Source of the DNA: Caldisericota bacterium
Lineage (GTDB): Bacteria; Bipolaricaulota; Bipolaricaulia; Bipolaricaulales; Bipolaricaulaceae
Length of the DNA: 8,112 bases
Assembly: GCA_013151115.1 (NCBI GenBank)
Contig: JAADIW010000102.1
Coordinates: 1 to 8,112, forward strand
Direction of reading: 5' to 3'
This document shows positions 1-5,899 of this stretch, piece by piece. Within the stretch, counting starts at the first letter, position 1; the number at the start of each line of letters is the position of its first letter. The translations under genes and the position numbers were made by a program. The notes beneath the pieces are model-generated. The model saw only the letters and a list, made by a program, of their open reading frames with translations, had not been told where the DNA came from and searched no databases.

Positions 1-450
1 CGGTGACGAACGATGCGCGGTGTATGGTGAGCGGAAGTCATCCGCCAGGAACACCTCCCCTTCCGCTACGGCCTTCACCGTGTCGGCGATCTCTTGGGGA
101 GGTGCCATCTTGGTGACGTAGGCCGCGGCCCCCGTTGTCGCGGCCTCCCGTACCAATGCTTCCTCCTCGTACATGGAGATGAGCACCACCGGTACCCCGA
201 GTTTCCGTGCCCGACGCGCCACCTCGAGCCCCGAGAGCTCCGGGAGGGCCACGTCCACCACCGCTACGTCCGGCCCGAGTTCCCTGATGAGCCGCAGGGC
301 CTCGCGCCCCGTGCGTGCCCTGGCCACTACCTCGCACCCCGCCCGTCTCAAGATCCCTTCCAAACCGGCGAGGGCCACGGGATGGTCGTCGGCCACGATC
401 ACCTTTGGTTTCCCCTCGCTTCCTTGCTCTAACCCCTCACGAGGCACCAT
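1..450 (-). CDS. Response regulator, receiver domain (partial, runs off left edge)
   Basis: This is the third gene of a two-component operon. The first 150 residues are visible and the frame is still open at the window edge. Residues about 15-130 form a CheY-like receiver domain. The acidic pair D21-D22 (in VADDHP) binds Mg2+, D66 (in VVDVALPELSG) is the phosphoacceptor, S92 is the switch Ser/Thr and K114 is the conserved lysine, so the domain looks functional. The DDHP start and the spacing match the NarL/FixJ family, so a LuxR-type HTH is expected off-window; that is inference. The ATG at 450-448 overlaps the stop of the upstream regulator by one base (TGATG), which implies translational coupling. 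The roughly 14 residues before the receiver core are a short non-domain extension. It differs clearly in sequence from the neighbouring regulator, so it is not a recent duplicate. Confidence 0.88.
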   Translation of the reverse strand, partial: MVPREGLEQGSEGKPKVIVADDHPVALAGLEGILRRAGCEVVARARTGREALRLIRELGPDVAVVDVALPELSGLEVARRARKLGVPVVLISMYEEEALVREAATTGAAAYVTKMAPPQEIADTVKAVAEGEVFLADDFRSPYTAHRSSP

Positions 451-1019
451 CACGTCTCGCCCTTCTTCATCGCCAGTGCCCGCAGGGCAGCCGTGGTCTT
501 GCAACCCAGCTTGCGCTTCAGCCTCTCGATGTGACTCTCCACCGTCTTCACCGAGATCCCGAGTCTTTCGGCGATCTCCGCGTTTCCCAATCCCTCGCCG
601 AGGAGCGTGAGCACTTCCCGCTCCCTGGGGGCGAGATACGCCGCCTCCGGAAAGGCCTCGTCCCCCCGGGCCACCGCCTCCACCGCCCTCAGAAGCTCGT
701 CGGGGGCCGCGGTCTTGGAGATCGCGCCGTGGGCCCCCAACTCCCGTAGGGCACAGGCGAGCTCCGGCCCCAGAAAGGCGCTGACCACCAACAGCTTTAC
801 ATCGGGGAATTTGCCCCTGAACCGCACGAGGGCCCTTTTCCCCCCATCGGGAAGGGCCCAATCCCAGATCACCACGTCCGGACACAGCTCCTCGGCCAAC
901 CCCTCGGCCTCCGCCGCGGTGCCCGCTTCCCCCACCACCTCGTAGCCCGCTCTCCGGAGGAGTTCCCGCAGCCCCGCCCGCACCAACGGATGATCGTCAA
1001 CTATGAGCACCCGCTTCAT
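450..1019 (-). CDS. NarL/FixJ-family response regulator with LuxR-type HTH
   Basis: This 189-residue protein is a typical length for the family. The receiver domain spans residues 1-118, with the acidic pair D8-D9 (LIVDDHP), phosphoacceptor D53 (IWDWALPDGG), switch S80 and K102. The C-terminal LuxR/GerE HTH spans about 128-186. It includes the family signature around PREREVLTLLGEGLGNAEIA and the recognition-helix region SVKTVESHIERLKRKL. The predicted role is a DNA-binding transcription factor phosphorylated by the histidine kinase encoded immediately upstream. Its ATG (1019-1017) overlaps the kinase stop by four bases (ATGA) and its TGA overlaps the start of the next regulator by one base, so all three are one transcript. 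No strong Shine-Dalgarno precedes the start, consistent with reinitiation from the kinase gene. Target genes cannot be read from the sequence. Confidence 0.95.
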   Translation of the reverse strand: MKRVLIVDDHPLVRAGLRELLRRAGYEVVGEAGTAAEAEGLAEELCPDVVIWDWALPDGGKRALVRFRGKFPDVKLLVVSAFLGPELACALRELGAHGAISKTAAPDELLRAVEAVARGDEAFPEAAYLAPREREVLTLLGEGLGNAEIAERLGISVKTVESHIERLKRKLGCKTTAALRALAMKKGET

Positions 1020-2248
1020 CTCTCGTGATCGGCGGTTGATGATGGATCACACCGCAGGGGGATCTCGAATTCCACGACGGTGCCGTGGCCCGGGGCCGAG
1101 GAGATCGAGAACTTCCCCCCGACGAGGGAGATCCATTCCCGCATCCCCGGGAGTCCGAGCCCCTCGCTTATCCGGCGCCTATCGAAACCGACCCCGTCGT
1201 CCTCGATCCTCCCCATCAATCTTCCCCCCCGCCGCGCGATCTCCACCGTCGCCCGGCTCGCCCGGGCGTGGCGGCGTACGTTCTCCAGCGCCTCCTGGAC
1301 CACGCGGAACACCGCGATCTCCACCTCGGAGGGAAACCGCCCCTCCGGCAGCGCCCGTTCTACCGCGATCCCGGTCGAGGCGGCGAAGTCATCGAGGAGC
1401 TTGTCCAGGGCCGCGCGGAGGCCGAGTTCGTCCAAAAGCGGGGGGCGAAGCTCGTGGGCGAGCTGCCGCAACGCCTCCCCGAGCCCGGCGAGGAGCCCGT
1501 CGGCCTCCTCCGTCCTCCCCGCGGCCAGGGCCCAACGGGCCGCGGCCAGGGCCTGTCCCATCTCGTCGTGGATCCGCCGGGCGATCCGTCGCCGCTCCTC
1601 CTCCCGAGCGTGGAGGAGCTTCAGGGAGAGCCGTTCCAACGCCTTCCTGCGGCGCTCGAGTTCCCTGTTCTTGCGTTCGAAAAGATCGGCGAAGGCCCGC
1701 ACCGTGAACGCCAACACCCCGTACACCCCCACCCCGCCCACGAGCACCGTGGCGATGACATAGGGGAGATCCCGATACGGCGGTCCCTGATGTGAAAAGA
1801 CGCGGAAGTGGGGGATGAGGCCGAAATATTCCAGGAACGCCACCGTGGCGAAGCTCCCCGCGGCGAGGCCCGTGACCAGGTACCCCGCGGCCCGGGGGAG
1901 GAAGAAGTTCGCGTACATCACGGTGAAGAGGTAGAACATCACCCCGATCCACTCCACCCCACCGAGCCGATGGACCAGATACCCCACGAACAGGACCTCG
2001 ACGACGAAGAACGCGGCGTGCACGTTTTGGACCGCACGCAGCGTGCGCTGGCGGTGCACCAAGTGTTCGAAGGGTACCGTGAGGATGAGCCACAGGAACG
2101 GCACCGCGAAGAGCGGATTCAGGGGGGAGATCCCCGAGGAGAGGAGGACCGCGATGGCCAGGATACAGAAGGATCCCAGCGTGATCCGGCGCACGAGGAC
2201 CGTACGGTCGATGATGGCGAGCGTCTCCCGCAACCTCTCCGTCTCCAT
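1016..2248 (-). CDS. NarL/DegS-type membrane sensor histidine kinase
   Basis: This 410-residue protein is the first gene of the two-component operon. The N-terminal half has about six hydrophobic segments (roughly 23-40, 45-60, 77-93, 99-116, 121-141, 162-185) and no obvious extracytoplasmic domain, so it probably senses a membrane or intramembrane signal. A charged helix (about 187-225) leads into a HisKA_3 dimerisation domain with phosphoacceptor H227 in RRIHDEMGQ. The HATPase domain follows, with N box N323 (QEALENVRRHA), G1 box D351-G-V-G (EDDGVGFD), a GLGLPGMRE motif at 363-371 and GHGT at 387-390. I chose the ATG at 2248-2246 because a GGAGGT box lies upstream (2261-2266). A longer in-frame start at 2308 would add 20 low-complexity residues and was rejected. 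The stop overlaps the next regulator by ATGA. The sensor region does not match a named input domain that I recognise. Confidence 0.93.
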   Translation of the reverse strand: METERLRETLAIIDRTVLVRRITLGSFCILAIAVLLSSGISPLNPLFAVPFLWLILTVPFEHLVHRQRTLRAVQNVHAAFFVVEVLFVGYLVHRLGGVEWIGVMFYLFTVMYANFFLPRAAGYLVTGLAAGSFATVAFLEYFGLIPHFRVFSHQGPPYRDLPYVIATVLVGGVGVYGVLAFTVRAFADLFERKNRELERRRKALERLSLKLLHAREEERRRIARRIHDEMGQALAAARWALAAGRTEEADGLLAGLGEALRQLAHELRPPLLDELGLRAALDKLLDDFAASTGIAVERALPEGRFPSEVEIAVFRVVQEALENVRRHARASRATVEIARRGGRLMGRIEDDGVGFDRRRISEGLGLPGMREWISLVGGKFSISSAPGHGTVVEFEIPLRCDPSSTADHER

Positions 2249-2260
2249 CCCACGATTTTT

Positions 2261-2266
2261 ACCTCC
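2261..2266 (-). promoter_or_regulatory. Shine-Dalgarno box deciding the kinase start
   Basis: GGAGGT on the minus strand lies 12 bases upstream of the ATG at 2248. The spacing is rather long, but this is the only strong anti-16S match near the 5' end of the kinase gene. It supports the 410-residue form over the 430-residue form. Confidence 0.55.
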
Positions 2267-2334
2267 AACGCCCGAGGAAGACACCTGTGATCCCACGGGC
2301 GGGCCCAAGGCCGGGGGTTTCCGTACGTTATCGG

Positions 2335-2363
2335 TCCTATCGCCCGGCGTGCTATTGCTTCAA
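2335..2363 (-). promoter_or_regulatory. Weak sigma70-like promoter candidate for the two-component operon
   Basis: The minus strand has TTGAAG (2363-2358), 17 bases, then ATAGGA (2340-2335). This would start transcription about 80 bases before the kinase ATG. The -35 is a fair match but the -10 is poor. It lies in the locally AT-richer part of the 259-bp gap between the orphan gene and the kinase gene. Apart from this I see no clear operator or terminator in that gap. Confidence 0.2.
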
Positions 2364-2507
2364 AGTCATGAAATGAGGGCCAGGTCTTTGGTTTTGATTT
2401 GAAATTAAATCGGCTACGGTGGAGCAGCGCGGCACGGGGCACTCTCGGATCGCCGCGTGGATATTCAGGGAGATACAACCAAAGATAACCCAAAGGGATT
2501 TCATGGC

Positions 2508-3107
2508 TCAAAATTCGAGGATGTAACCCGGCACCACGTTGTAAAGGGTCTCGTGCGGCGGGTTTTTCACTTGCTGTAGGAGATCGTAATAGACGATTCT
2601 CTCTTTTCCCTCATACGGTTTCAGCCGCCAAAACCTCTTTTCCCCATCCTCCCTTACTAATTCCAGTCTCTTTTGGAGCTCGCCGCTTTTGCCGAGCTCA
2701 ACAAGCTTGGGGTACCAGTCGATGATGGAGTAGTCACAGACCCTGAGGTGCAACTTCCGCGTGCGCCCGTCCTCTCGGGTTTTGGTTCTTATGGCGAAGA
2801 CCTTGAACGGCTCGAGATCCTCGGCGGACTCGGCGCCGAGTATTATCAGCGGCGACACATAGAATAACGCTATCACCAGCGACTCAAATGCTGTTTTATC
2901 CACCCCTTTGGGTTTCCTTATGCGGAAAGGATATTCAAGCGAAATGAAGGGTTTACCGAGATCTTTTGCCAGCGTCTTGTGGATTCCAAGTGCCCTGTAT
3001 CTGAAAGCCTTCTTAAGGTACTTCACGTGTTCCGATACATCCATCTCTTTCTTGTAATAAACCACGCCCCTCAAATTTTTCACAACCGCAGGCGATATGT
3101 CGATCAT
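2508..3107 (-). CDS. Hypothetical protein, low-GC orphan gene
   Basis: I do not recognise this 199-residue protein. It is mixed-charge and largely soluble-looking, rich in Lys, Arg, Glu and aromatic residues, with one hydrophobic stretch at about 75-91 (ESLVIALFYVSPLIILG). That stretch could be a buried helix or a single membrane segment. There is no signal peptide, no Cys pairs and no evident nucleotide-binding motif. The C-terminal third is Tyr/Pro rich (KPYEGKERIVYYD, NVVPGYILEF). Three 60-base stretches that I counted (2581-2640, 2881-2940, 3001-3060) are 38-43% G+C against about 70% in flanking genes, and codons end in A/T far more often. With the IS remnant next door, this points to horizontal acquisition. 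The start ATG (3107) has only a weak AGAG box before it. The intact frame over 600 bases argues for a real gene. Confidence 0.7.
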   Translation of the reverse strand: MIDISPAVVKNLRGVVYYKKEMDVSEHVKYLKKAFRYRALGIHKTLAKDLGKPFISLEYPFRIRKPKGVDKTAFESLVIALFYVSPLIILGAESAEDLEPFKVFAIRTKTREDGRTRKLHLRVCDYSIIDWYPKLVELGKSGELQKRLELVREDGEKRFWRLKPYEGKERIVYYDLLQQVKNPPHETLYNVVPGYILEF

Positions 3108-3131
3108 GCTCTCTAAATTTTAACGGCTCAT

Positions 3132-3146
3132 TTATGAAAGCGCGCG
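3132..3146 (+). repeat. Left terminal inverted repeat of the IS remnant
   Basis: TTATGAAAGCGCGCG matches the reverse complement of 3614-3628 at 13 of 15 positions; the first ten bases are identical. It lies at the 3' end of the transposase remnant. Confidence 0.6.
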
Positions 3147-3149
3147 CTC

Positions 3150-3576
3150 AAGTCCCATTTCCTCCTTTTCACCCTCGCTCCCAAACCCTTGGGCCGTTCC
3201 GATTGGACACACCATCTCTGCTGGACCAGATCCTCGCCCAGGAAAGCTCCCGTACGTCCCGGATCTTCTCCGGGGGATCCCGCCTCAGGTAAGGTCCCTG
3301 CCCGCTGGAGCAGCTTCAGCACGTGAGCGTCGAGCTTGTCCGTCTTGTTCACCATCCCCGGCATGAGCCCGGCCTTGCCGGCGTGGACCAGGCGGGGCTT
3401 GAAAACCGACCCGTTCGATCTCAGCCGCGATCCAGTACCAGTCACCCACCGTCTCCACCGCCACCAAGGCCCCAAGCTCGTGGGGGGATCCGGTCCTCCC
3501 GCAGGAGGTGCCCTCCCCCATCTCCCACCACCGCATAGGGGTACCGCTTGTGACAGGCAAACGCGATATACTCCAT
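3150..3576 (-). pseudogene. IS110-family transposase, N-terminal fragment with multiple frameshifts
   Basis: The reading begins at the ATG 3576-3574 ([17 protein letters not shown]) and resumes in other frames as [19 protein letters not shown], then [20 protein letters not shown] followed by DKLDAH, then [15 protein letters not shown]. In order, these are the N-terminal DEDD (RuvC-like) domain of IS110 transposases. Likely shifts lie at an extra base in the G run 3482-3487, an extra A in 3402-3405, and a missing base in the G run 3272-3276. A fourth probably lies near 3220-3230, where the frame giving LVQQR takes over. The first catalytic Asp (family form near IAFDCHK) is Ala here (GCC codon); the Glu (VETVG) and the Asp pair (KTDKLDA) remain. 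The C-terminal Tnp_20 domain with its catalytic Ser is absent. The gene is certainly non-functional. Confidence 0.85.
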
Positions 3577-3613
3577 ATCTGCGCTTTTAGGACAGGGTAA
3601 TTCTGCCTGAGGA

Positions 3614-3628
3614 CGTGTGCTTTCATAA
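3614..3628 (-). repeat. Right terminal inverted repeat of the IS remnant
   Basis: Read on the minus strand this is TTATGAAAGCACACG, the partner of 3132-3146 with two mismatches (positions 11 and 13). It lies 37 bases upstream of the remnant transposase ATG. Confidence 0.6.
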
Positions 3629-3661
3629 CATCACCAACCCCGGTGGGGTAGTATAAATTGA

Positions 3662-3775
3662 CGTGAGCGCCAGGGGATCAAAGGGGGACGGAGGCTCAAC
3701 GGGCTAGCCGAGGCCCAAGAGGAGCTCAACCGATTGTTCGAAGAAAGGTACCCCACGCCACAAAATGTGACATGA
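3662..3775 (+). other. Possible C-terminal coding remnant
   Basis: A stop-bounded frame (TGA at 3659-3661, TGA at 3773-3775) encodes about 37 residues with a protein-like, amphipathic helical composition around LNGLAEAQEELNRLFEERYP. It has no start codon of its own in a sensible place and lies just outside the IS remnant. It could be the tail of another decayed gene, perhaps another transposase. I do not recognise the family, and a chance open frame is possible. Confidence 0.2.
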
Positions 3776-3778
3776 TTC

Positions 3779-3813
3779 TTGACATTATCCTTCTTCTATG
3801 ACGTCGTAATGTC
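3779..3813 (+). promoter_or_regulatory. Candidate promoter and dyad upstream of the hopanoid operon
   Basis: A perfect -35 hexamer TTGACA (3779-3784) is followed, after an unusually long 20-base spacer, by CGTAAT (3805-3810) as the best -10. A dyad overlaps both: GACATTA (3781-3787) and TAATGTC (3807-3813), extending to 8 of 9 paired bases with the flanking TT/GA. Between the arms lies a second small palindrome, GACGTC (3800-3805). This arrangement resembles an operator overlapping a promoter. The leader to the ATG at 3907 would be about 90 bases. No lineage-specific sigma consensus is available to test it. Confidence 0.35.
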
Positions 3814-3906
3814 GACCCGCGTCCCCGAACATAGAAGAGCCGCGATTAATACGGTTCCCCCATCGCCGCAGGTGTGTCCCGGCTTTATCCTTGAACGGGT
3901 ACTCCT

Positions 3907-4887
3907 ATGGCGATTCCGAAGATATTGTGGAGATACCGCGAGGCCATTGTGGCCCAGCTGGAGGACGCCCTGCGTAATGGAGGGCCATTGGGGGAGATGC
4001 TCGCGTATCACATGGGCCTCCGAGAGGCGGACGGGAGCCCGGGGGCCGGCATCGGGGGGAAGCTCCTCCGGCCCTCGTTGGTCTGCTTCTCCTGCGAGGC
4101 CCTGGGAGGCGAGGTGGAGGCGGCACTTCCGGCCGCGTTGGAGCTCATCCATAACTTCTCGCTCATCCACGACGATATCCAGGACAAGGACGAGCTCCGC
4201 CGCGGCCGGCCGGCGGTGTGGAAGGTGTACGGCATAGAGCAGGCGATAAACGCCGGCGATGGCATGCTCGTCGTGGCCCTGCGCCGGGCGCTCGACGCGG
4301 AGGTACTCCCGGGAACGCGACGGCTCGCGGCTTTGGAGGCACTCCTTTCTGCCATCTACCGCATGATCGAGGGGCAGGTCCTGGACCTCTCCCTCGAGGG
4401 GAAGAACGTCGCGGTGGCGGACTACCTGGAGATGGCGCGGAAGAAGACGGGCGCGCTGTTGGGATGTGCCCTGGAGCTCGGGGCCATCGCCGCCGGGAAG
4501 GACGAGCCCCGGGAAAGGCTCCGGCAGTTGGGGGAAGTCCTGGGGCTGGCGTTCCAGATCCGTGACGATTGGATCGGGATCTGGGGGGATCCCGAGGTCA
4601 CAGGGAAGCCGGTGGGGAACGACCTCCTCCGACGGAAGCGTTCCTTCCCCGTCGCCCACGCCTTGGAACGCGACCCCGCGCTGGCGGAACTACTCTCCCG
4701 GGACCCCATCCCCCTGCAGGAGGCCTTGGCGCGCCTGGAGGCCACCGGGGCCCGGGAGGCGACGGAGAAGGAAGTCAAGAGATACGCGGAGGAGGCGGTG
4801 GGGACCGCGGCGGAGCTCCCCTGGAGCGCGTGGGCCCAGGATGAGTTCCGGGAGCTCCTTTCGTTCCTGGTCGAGAGGGAGGCGTGA
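3907..4887 (+). CDS. Short-chain polyprenyl diphosphate synthase (FPP/GGPP synthase type)
   Basis: This 326-residue trans-prenyltransferase condenses isopentenyl diphosphate with allylic diphosphates. Visible motifs are KLLRP at 52-56 (IPP binding), the first Asp-rich motif D89-D90-I-Q-D93 with RRGRP at 98-102, GQ at 156-157, K180-T181, and the second Asp-rich motif DDWIGIWGD at 220-228 followed by GK (233-234) and GND (237-239). The first motif is the short DDxxD form, without the two-residue insertion usual in bacterial IspA. Phe84, five residues upstream, suggests a C15-C20 product. Heading a hopanoid operon, it most likely supplies farnesyl diphosphate for squalene, but GGPP is possible. 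An in-frame TGA at 3892-3894 excludes upstream starts, and no strong Shine-Dalgarno is present. It ends one base before hpnH. Confidence 0.93.
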   Translation: MAIPKILWRYREAIVAQLEDALRNGGPLGEMLAYHMGLREADGSPGAGIGGKLLRPSLVCFSCEALGGEVEAALPAALELIHNFSLIHDDIQDKDELRRGRPAVWKVYGIEQAINAGDGMLVVALRRALDAEVLPGTRRLAALEALLSAIYRMIEGQVLDLSLEGKNVAVADYLEMARKKTGALLGCALELGAIAAGKDEPRERLRQLGEVLGLAFQIRDDWIGIWGDPEVTGKPVGNDLLRRKRSFPVAHALERDPALAELLSRDPIPLQEALARLEATGAREATEKEVKRYAEEAVGTAAELPWSAWAQDEFRELLSFLVEREA

Positions 4888-4888
4888 G

Positions 4889-5899
4889 ATGGGACGCCCG
4901 TTGACGATGGAGCTCGAGCTCGCGCGGTACCTCTTCCCGCGGCGGAAGTGGCCGCGGCGGGGGAGGTTATTCCCCATCGTCCTCATGCTCGAGCCCCTCG
5001 AGGCCTGCAACCTCCACTGCATCGGCTGCGGCAGGGTGCGGGAGTACCGCGACGTGATGCACCTGCGGATGCCGGTGGACGAGGCCCTGCGGGCCGCGGA
5101 GGAGGCGGGGGCCCCGGTGGTCTCCGTCTCCGGCGGGGAACCCCTCCTCCATCCCCAGATCGCCGACATAGTCAGGGGCCTCATCGAGCAGCGCCGGTGG
5201 GTCTACCTCTGCACCAACGGCCTCCTTTTGCGGGAGTCCCTGGACAAGTTCGTGCCCCACAAGCGCCTCTGCTTCGTGGTACACCTGGACGGGACCGAGA
5301 AGGTACACGACGAGGTCACCCGGCGGCCCGGAACCTACCGGGAGGCCATCGCCGCCATCGAGGAGGCTCTCCGGCGGGGATTCCGGGTGTGTACCAACAC
5401 CACCGTGTTCCACGGCTCAGACGTTCCGGATCTAAAGGAACTCTTCCGCACCCTCTCGCGGCTCGGGGTGGAGGGACTGATGCTCTCCCCCGGTTACGCC
5501 TACGAAGCCGTCCCCGAGAAGGAGCTGTTCCTGCAGAAGCAGGAATCGATCCGGGTCTTCCGCGAGCTTCTGAACGGGAATGAAAAATTCCCGTTCTACG
5601 ATAACCCACTGTTCCTGGATTTCCTGCGCGGGTACCGGGATTACCGGGAATGCGCGGCCTGGGCGATCCCCACCTACACGGTGCGGGGCTGGCGGGTGCC
5701 CTGTTACCTCATCGCCGATGAGCACGTGGATGACCTAGGGGAGATCCTGGATCCTGCGCTCTGGGAGCGATACGGCCCGGGGCGGGACCCCCGGTGCGCA
5801 GGGTGCATGTTGCACTCGGGGTTCGAGCCCCAAACGGTCCTGGAGCTATTGAACAAGCCATGGCTGTTGCTGCCGATATTCCGCAGGAGGCGGGGATGA
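4889..5899 (+). CDS. hpnH: Adenosylhopane synthase HpnH, radical SAM
   Basis: This 336-residue protein has the usual family length. HpnH couples a 5'-deoxyadenosyl radical from S-adenosylmethionine to diploptene to form adenosylhopane, the first step of C35 hopanoid side-chain synthesis. The radical SAM 4Fe-4S motif is C40-x3-C44-x2-C47 (EACNLHCIGCGR), followed by the SAM-binding GGEP at 82-85 (SVSGGEPLLHP) and a TIM-barrel core. The C-terminal region carries the HpnH-type cysteines: PCYL (C272) and CAGCMLHSGFEP (C303, C306). Residue 310 is Ser where the HpnH sequences I remember have a third Cys. The start is fixed by GGGAGG at 4877-4882, six bases before the ATG. A longer open frame extending back into the prenyl synthase is a shadow. 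The gene follows the prenyl synthase after a 1-nt gap and overlaps hpnG by ATGA. Confidence 0.93.
   Translation: MGRPLTMELELARYLFPRRKWPRRGRLFPIVLMLEPLEACNLHCIGCGRVREYRDVMHLRMPVDEALRAAEEAGAPVVSVSGGEPLLHPQIADIVRGLIEQRRWVYLCTNGLLLRESLDKFVPHKRLCFVVHLDGTEKVHDEVTRRPGTYREAIAAIEEALRRGFRVCTNTTVFHGSDVPDLKELFRTLSRLGVEGLMLSPGYAYEAVPEKELFLQKQESIRVFRELLNGNEKFPFYDNPLFLDFLRGYRDYRECAAWAIPTYTVRGWRVPCYLIADEHVDDLGEILDPALWERYGPGRDPRCAGCMLHSGFEPQTVLELLNKPWLLLPIFRRRRG

Larger units (their letters stand above)
3132..3628 (-). mobile_element. Decayed IS110-family element, internally deleted, with terminal inverted repeats
   Basis: About 497 bp is bounded by a 15-bp imperfect inverted repeat (10 perfect bases, TTATGAAAGC, then 3 of 5). 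It contains only the N-terminal part of an IS110-type transposase on the minus strand. Intact IS110 elements are typically 1.2-1.5 kb, so most of the interior, including the C-terminal catalytic domain, is gone while both ends remain. The trinucleotide CAT sits immediately outside each end (3129-3131 and 3629-3631). This may be a target duplication or chance. Many IS110 members lack classical terminal repeats, and the IS1111 subgroup has subterminal ones, so the boundary assignment is inference. Confidence 0.65.
3629..3906. other. Intergenic region between IS remnant and hopanoid operon
   Basis: This 278-bp spacer separates the leftward (minus) genes from the rightward operon. It holds a small GC hairpin (ACCCC 3637-3641, GGGGT 3645-3649, loop GGT) without a T tract, so it is not a convincing terminator. 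It also holds a TATAAA at 3652-3657 without a matching -35, the short remnant frame at 3662-3775, a CACA-AAA-TGTG palindrome at 3760-3770, and the TTGACA dyad. The last 90 bases before the prenyl synthase show no strong Shine-Dalgarno. Confidence 0.5.

Noticed and set aside
1003..1795. Several plus-strand ORFs of more than 200 codons opposite the kinase
   Set aside because: Low-complexity Arg/Pro/Ser-rich products are typical antisense shadows in high-GC DNA; the kinase frame has all its catalytic boxes.
2249..2308. Upstream in-frame extension of the kinase (20 extra residues)
   Set aside because: The extension is Gly/Ser-rich with no domain content, and the strong GGAGGT box at 2261-2266 falls inside it and points to the ATG at 2248.
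2490..2500. Terminator for the orphan gene in the CCC-TTT-GGG sequence after its stop
   Set aside because: It can form only a three-base-pair core stem with no T tract.
2352..2504. 50-codon ORF on the minus strand in the gap between orphan gene and kinase
   Set aside because: It has a plausible ATG but no Shine-Dalgarno and no family I recognise. The composition looks like translated non-coding DNA, so I did not call it a gene.
2119..2511. 130-codon minus-strand ORF overlapping the kinase 5' end
   Set aside because: It starts from TTG, overlaps kinase codons out of frame, and becomes Ser/Arg/Pro-rich as GC-rich shadow frames do.
3637..3649. Hairpin ACCCC/GGGGT as an intrinsic terminator
   Set aside because: The stem is only 5 bp with a 3-base loop and no T-run follows on either strand.
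4466..4888. Long 5' extension of the hpnH reading frame through the prenyl synthase
   Set aside because: It is an Arg/Ser/Gly/Pro-rich shadow of the prenyl synthase. The HpnH start at 4889 has a good Shine-Dalgarno and family-typical length.
5794..5895. Upstream start for HpnG giving 34 more residues
   Set aside because: It lies entirely within conserved hpnH C-terminal codons, and the AGGAGG at 5885-5890 serves the ATG at 5896.
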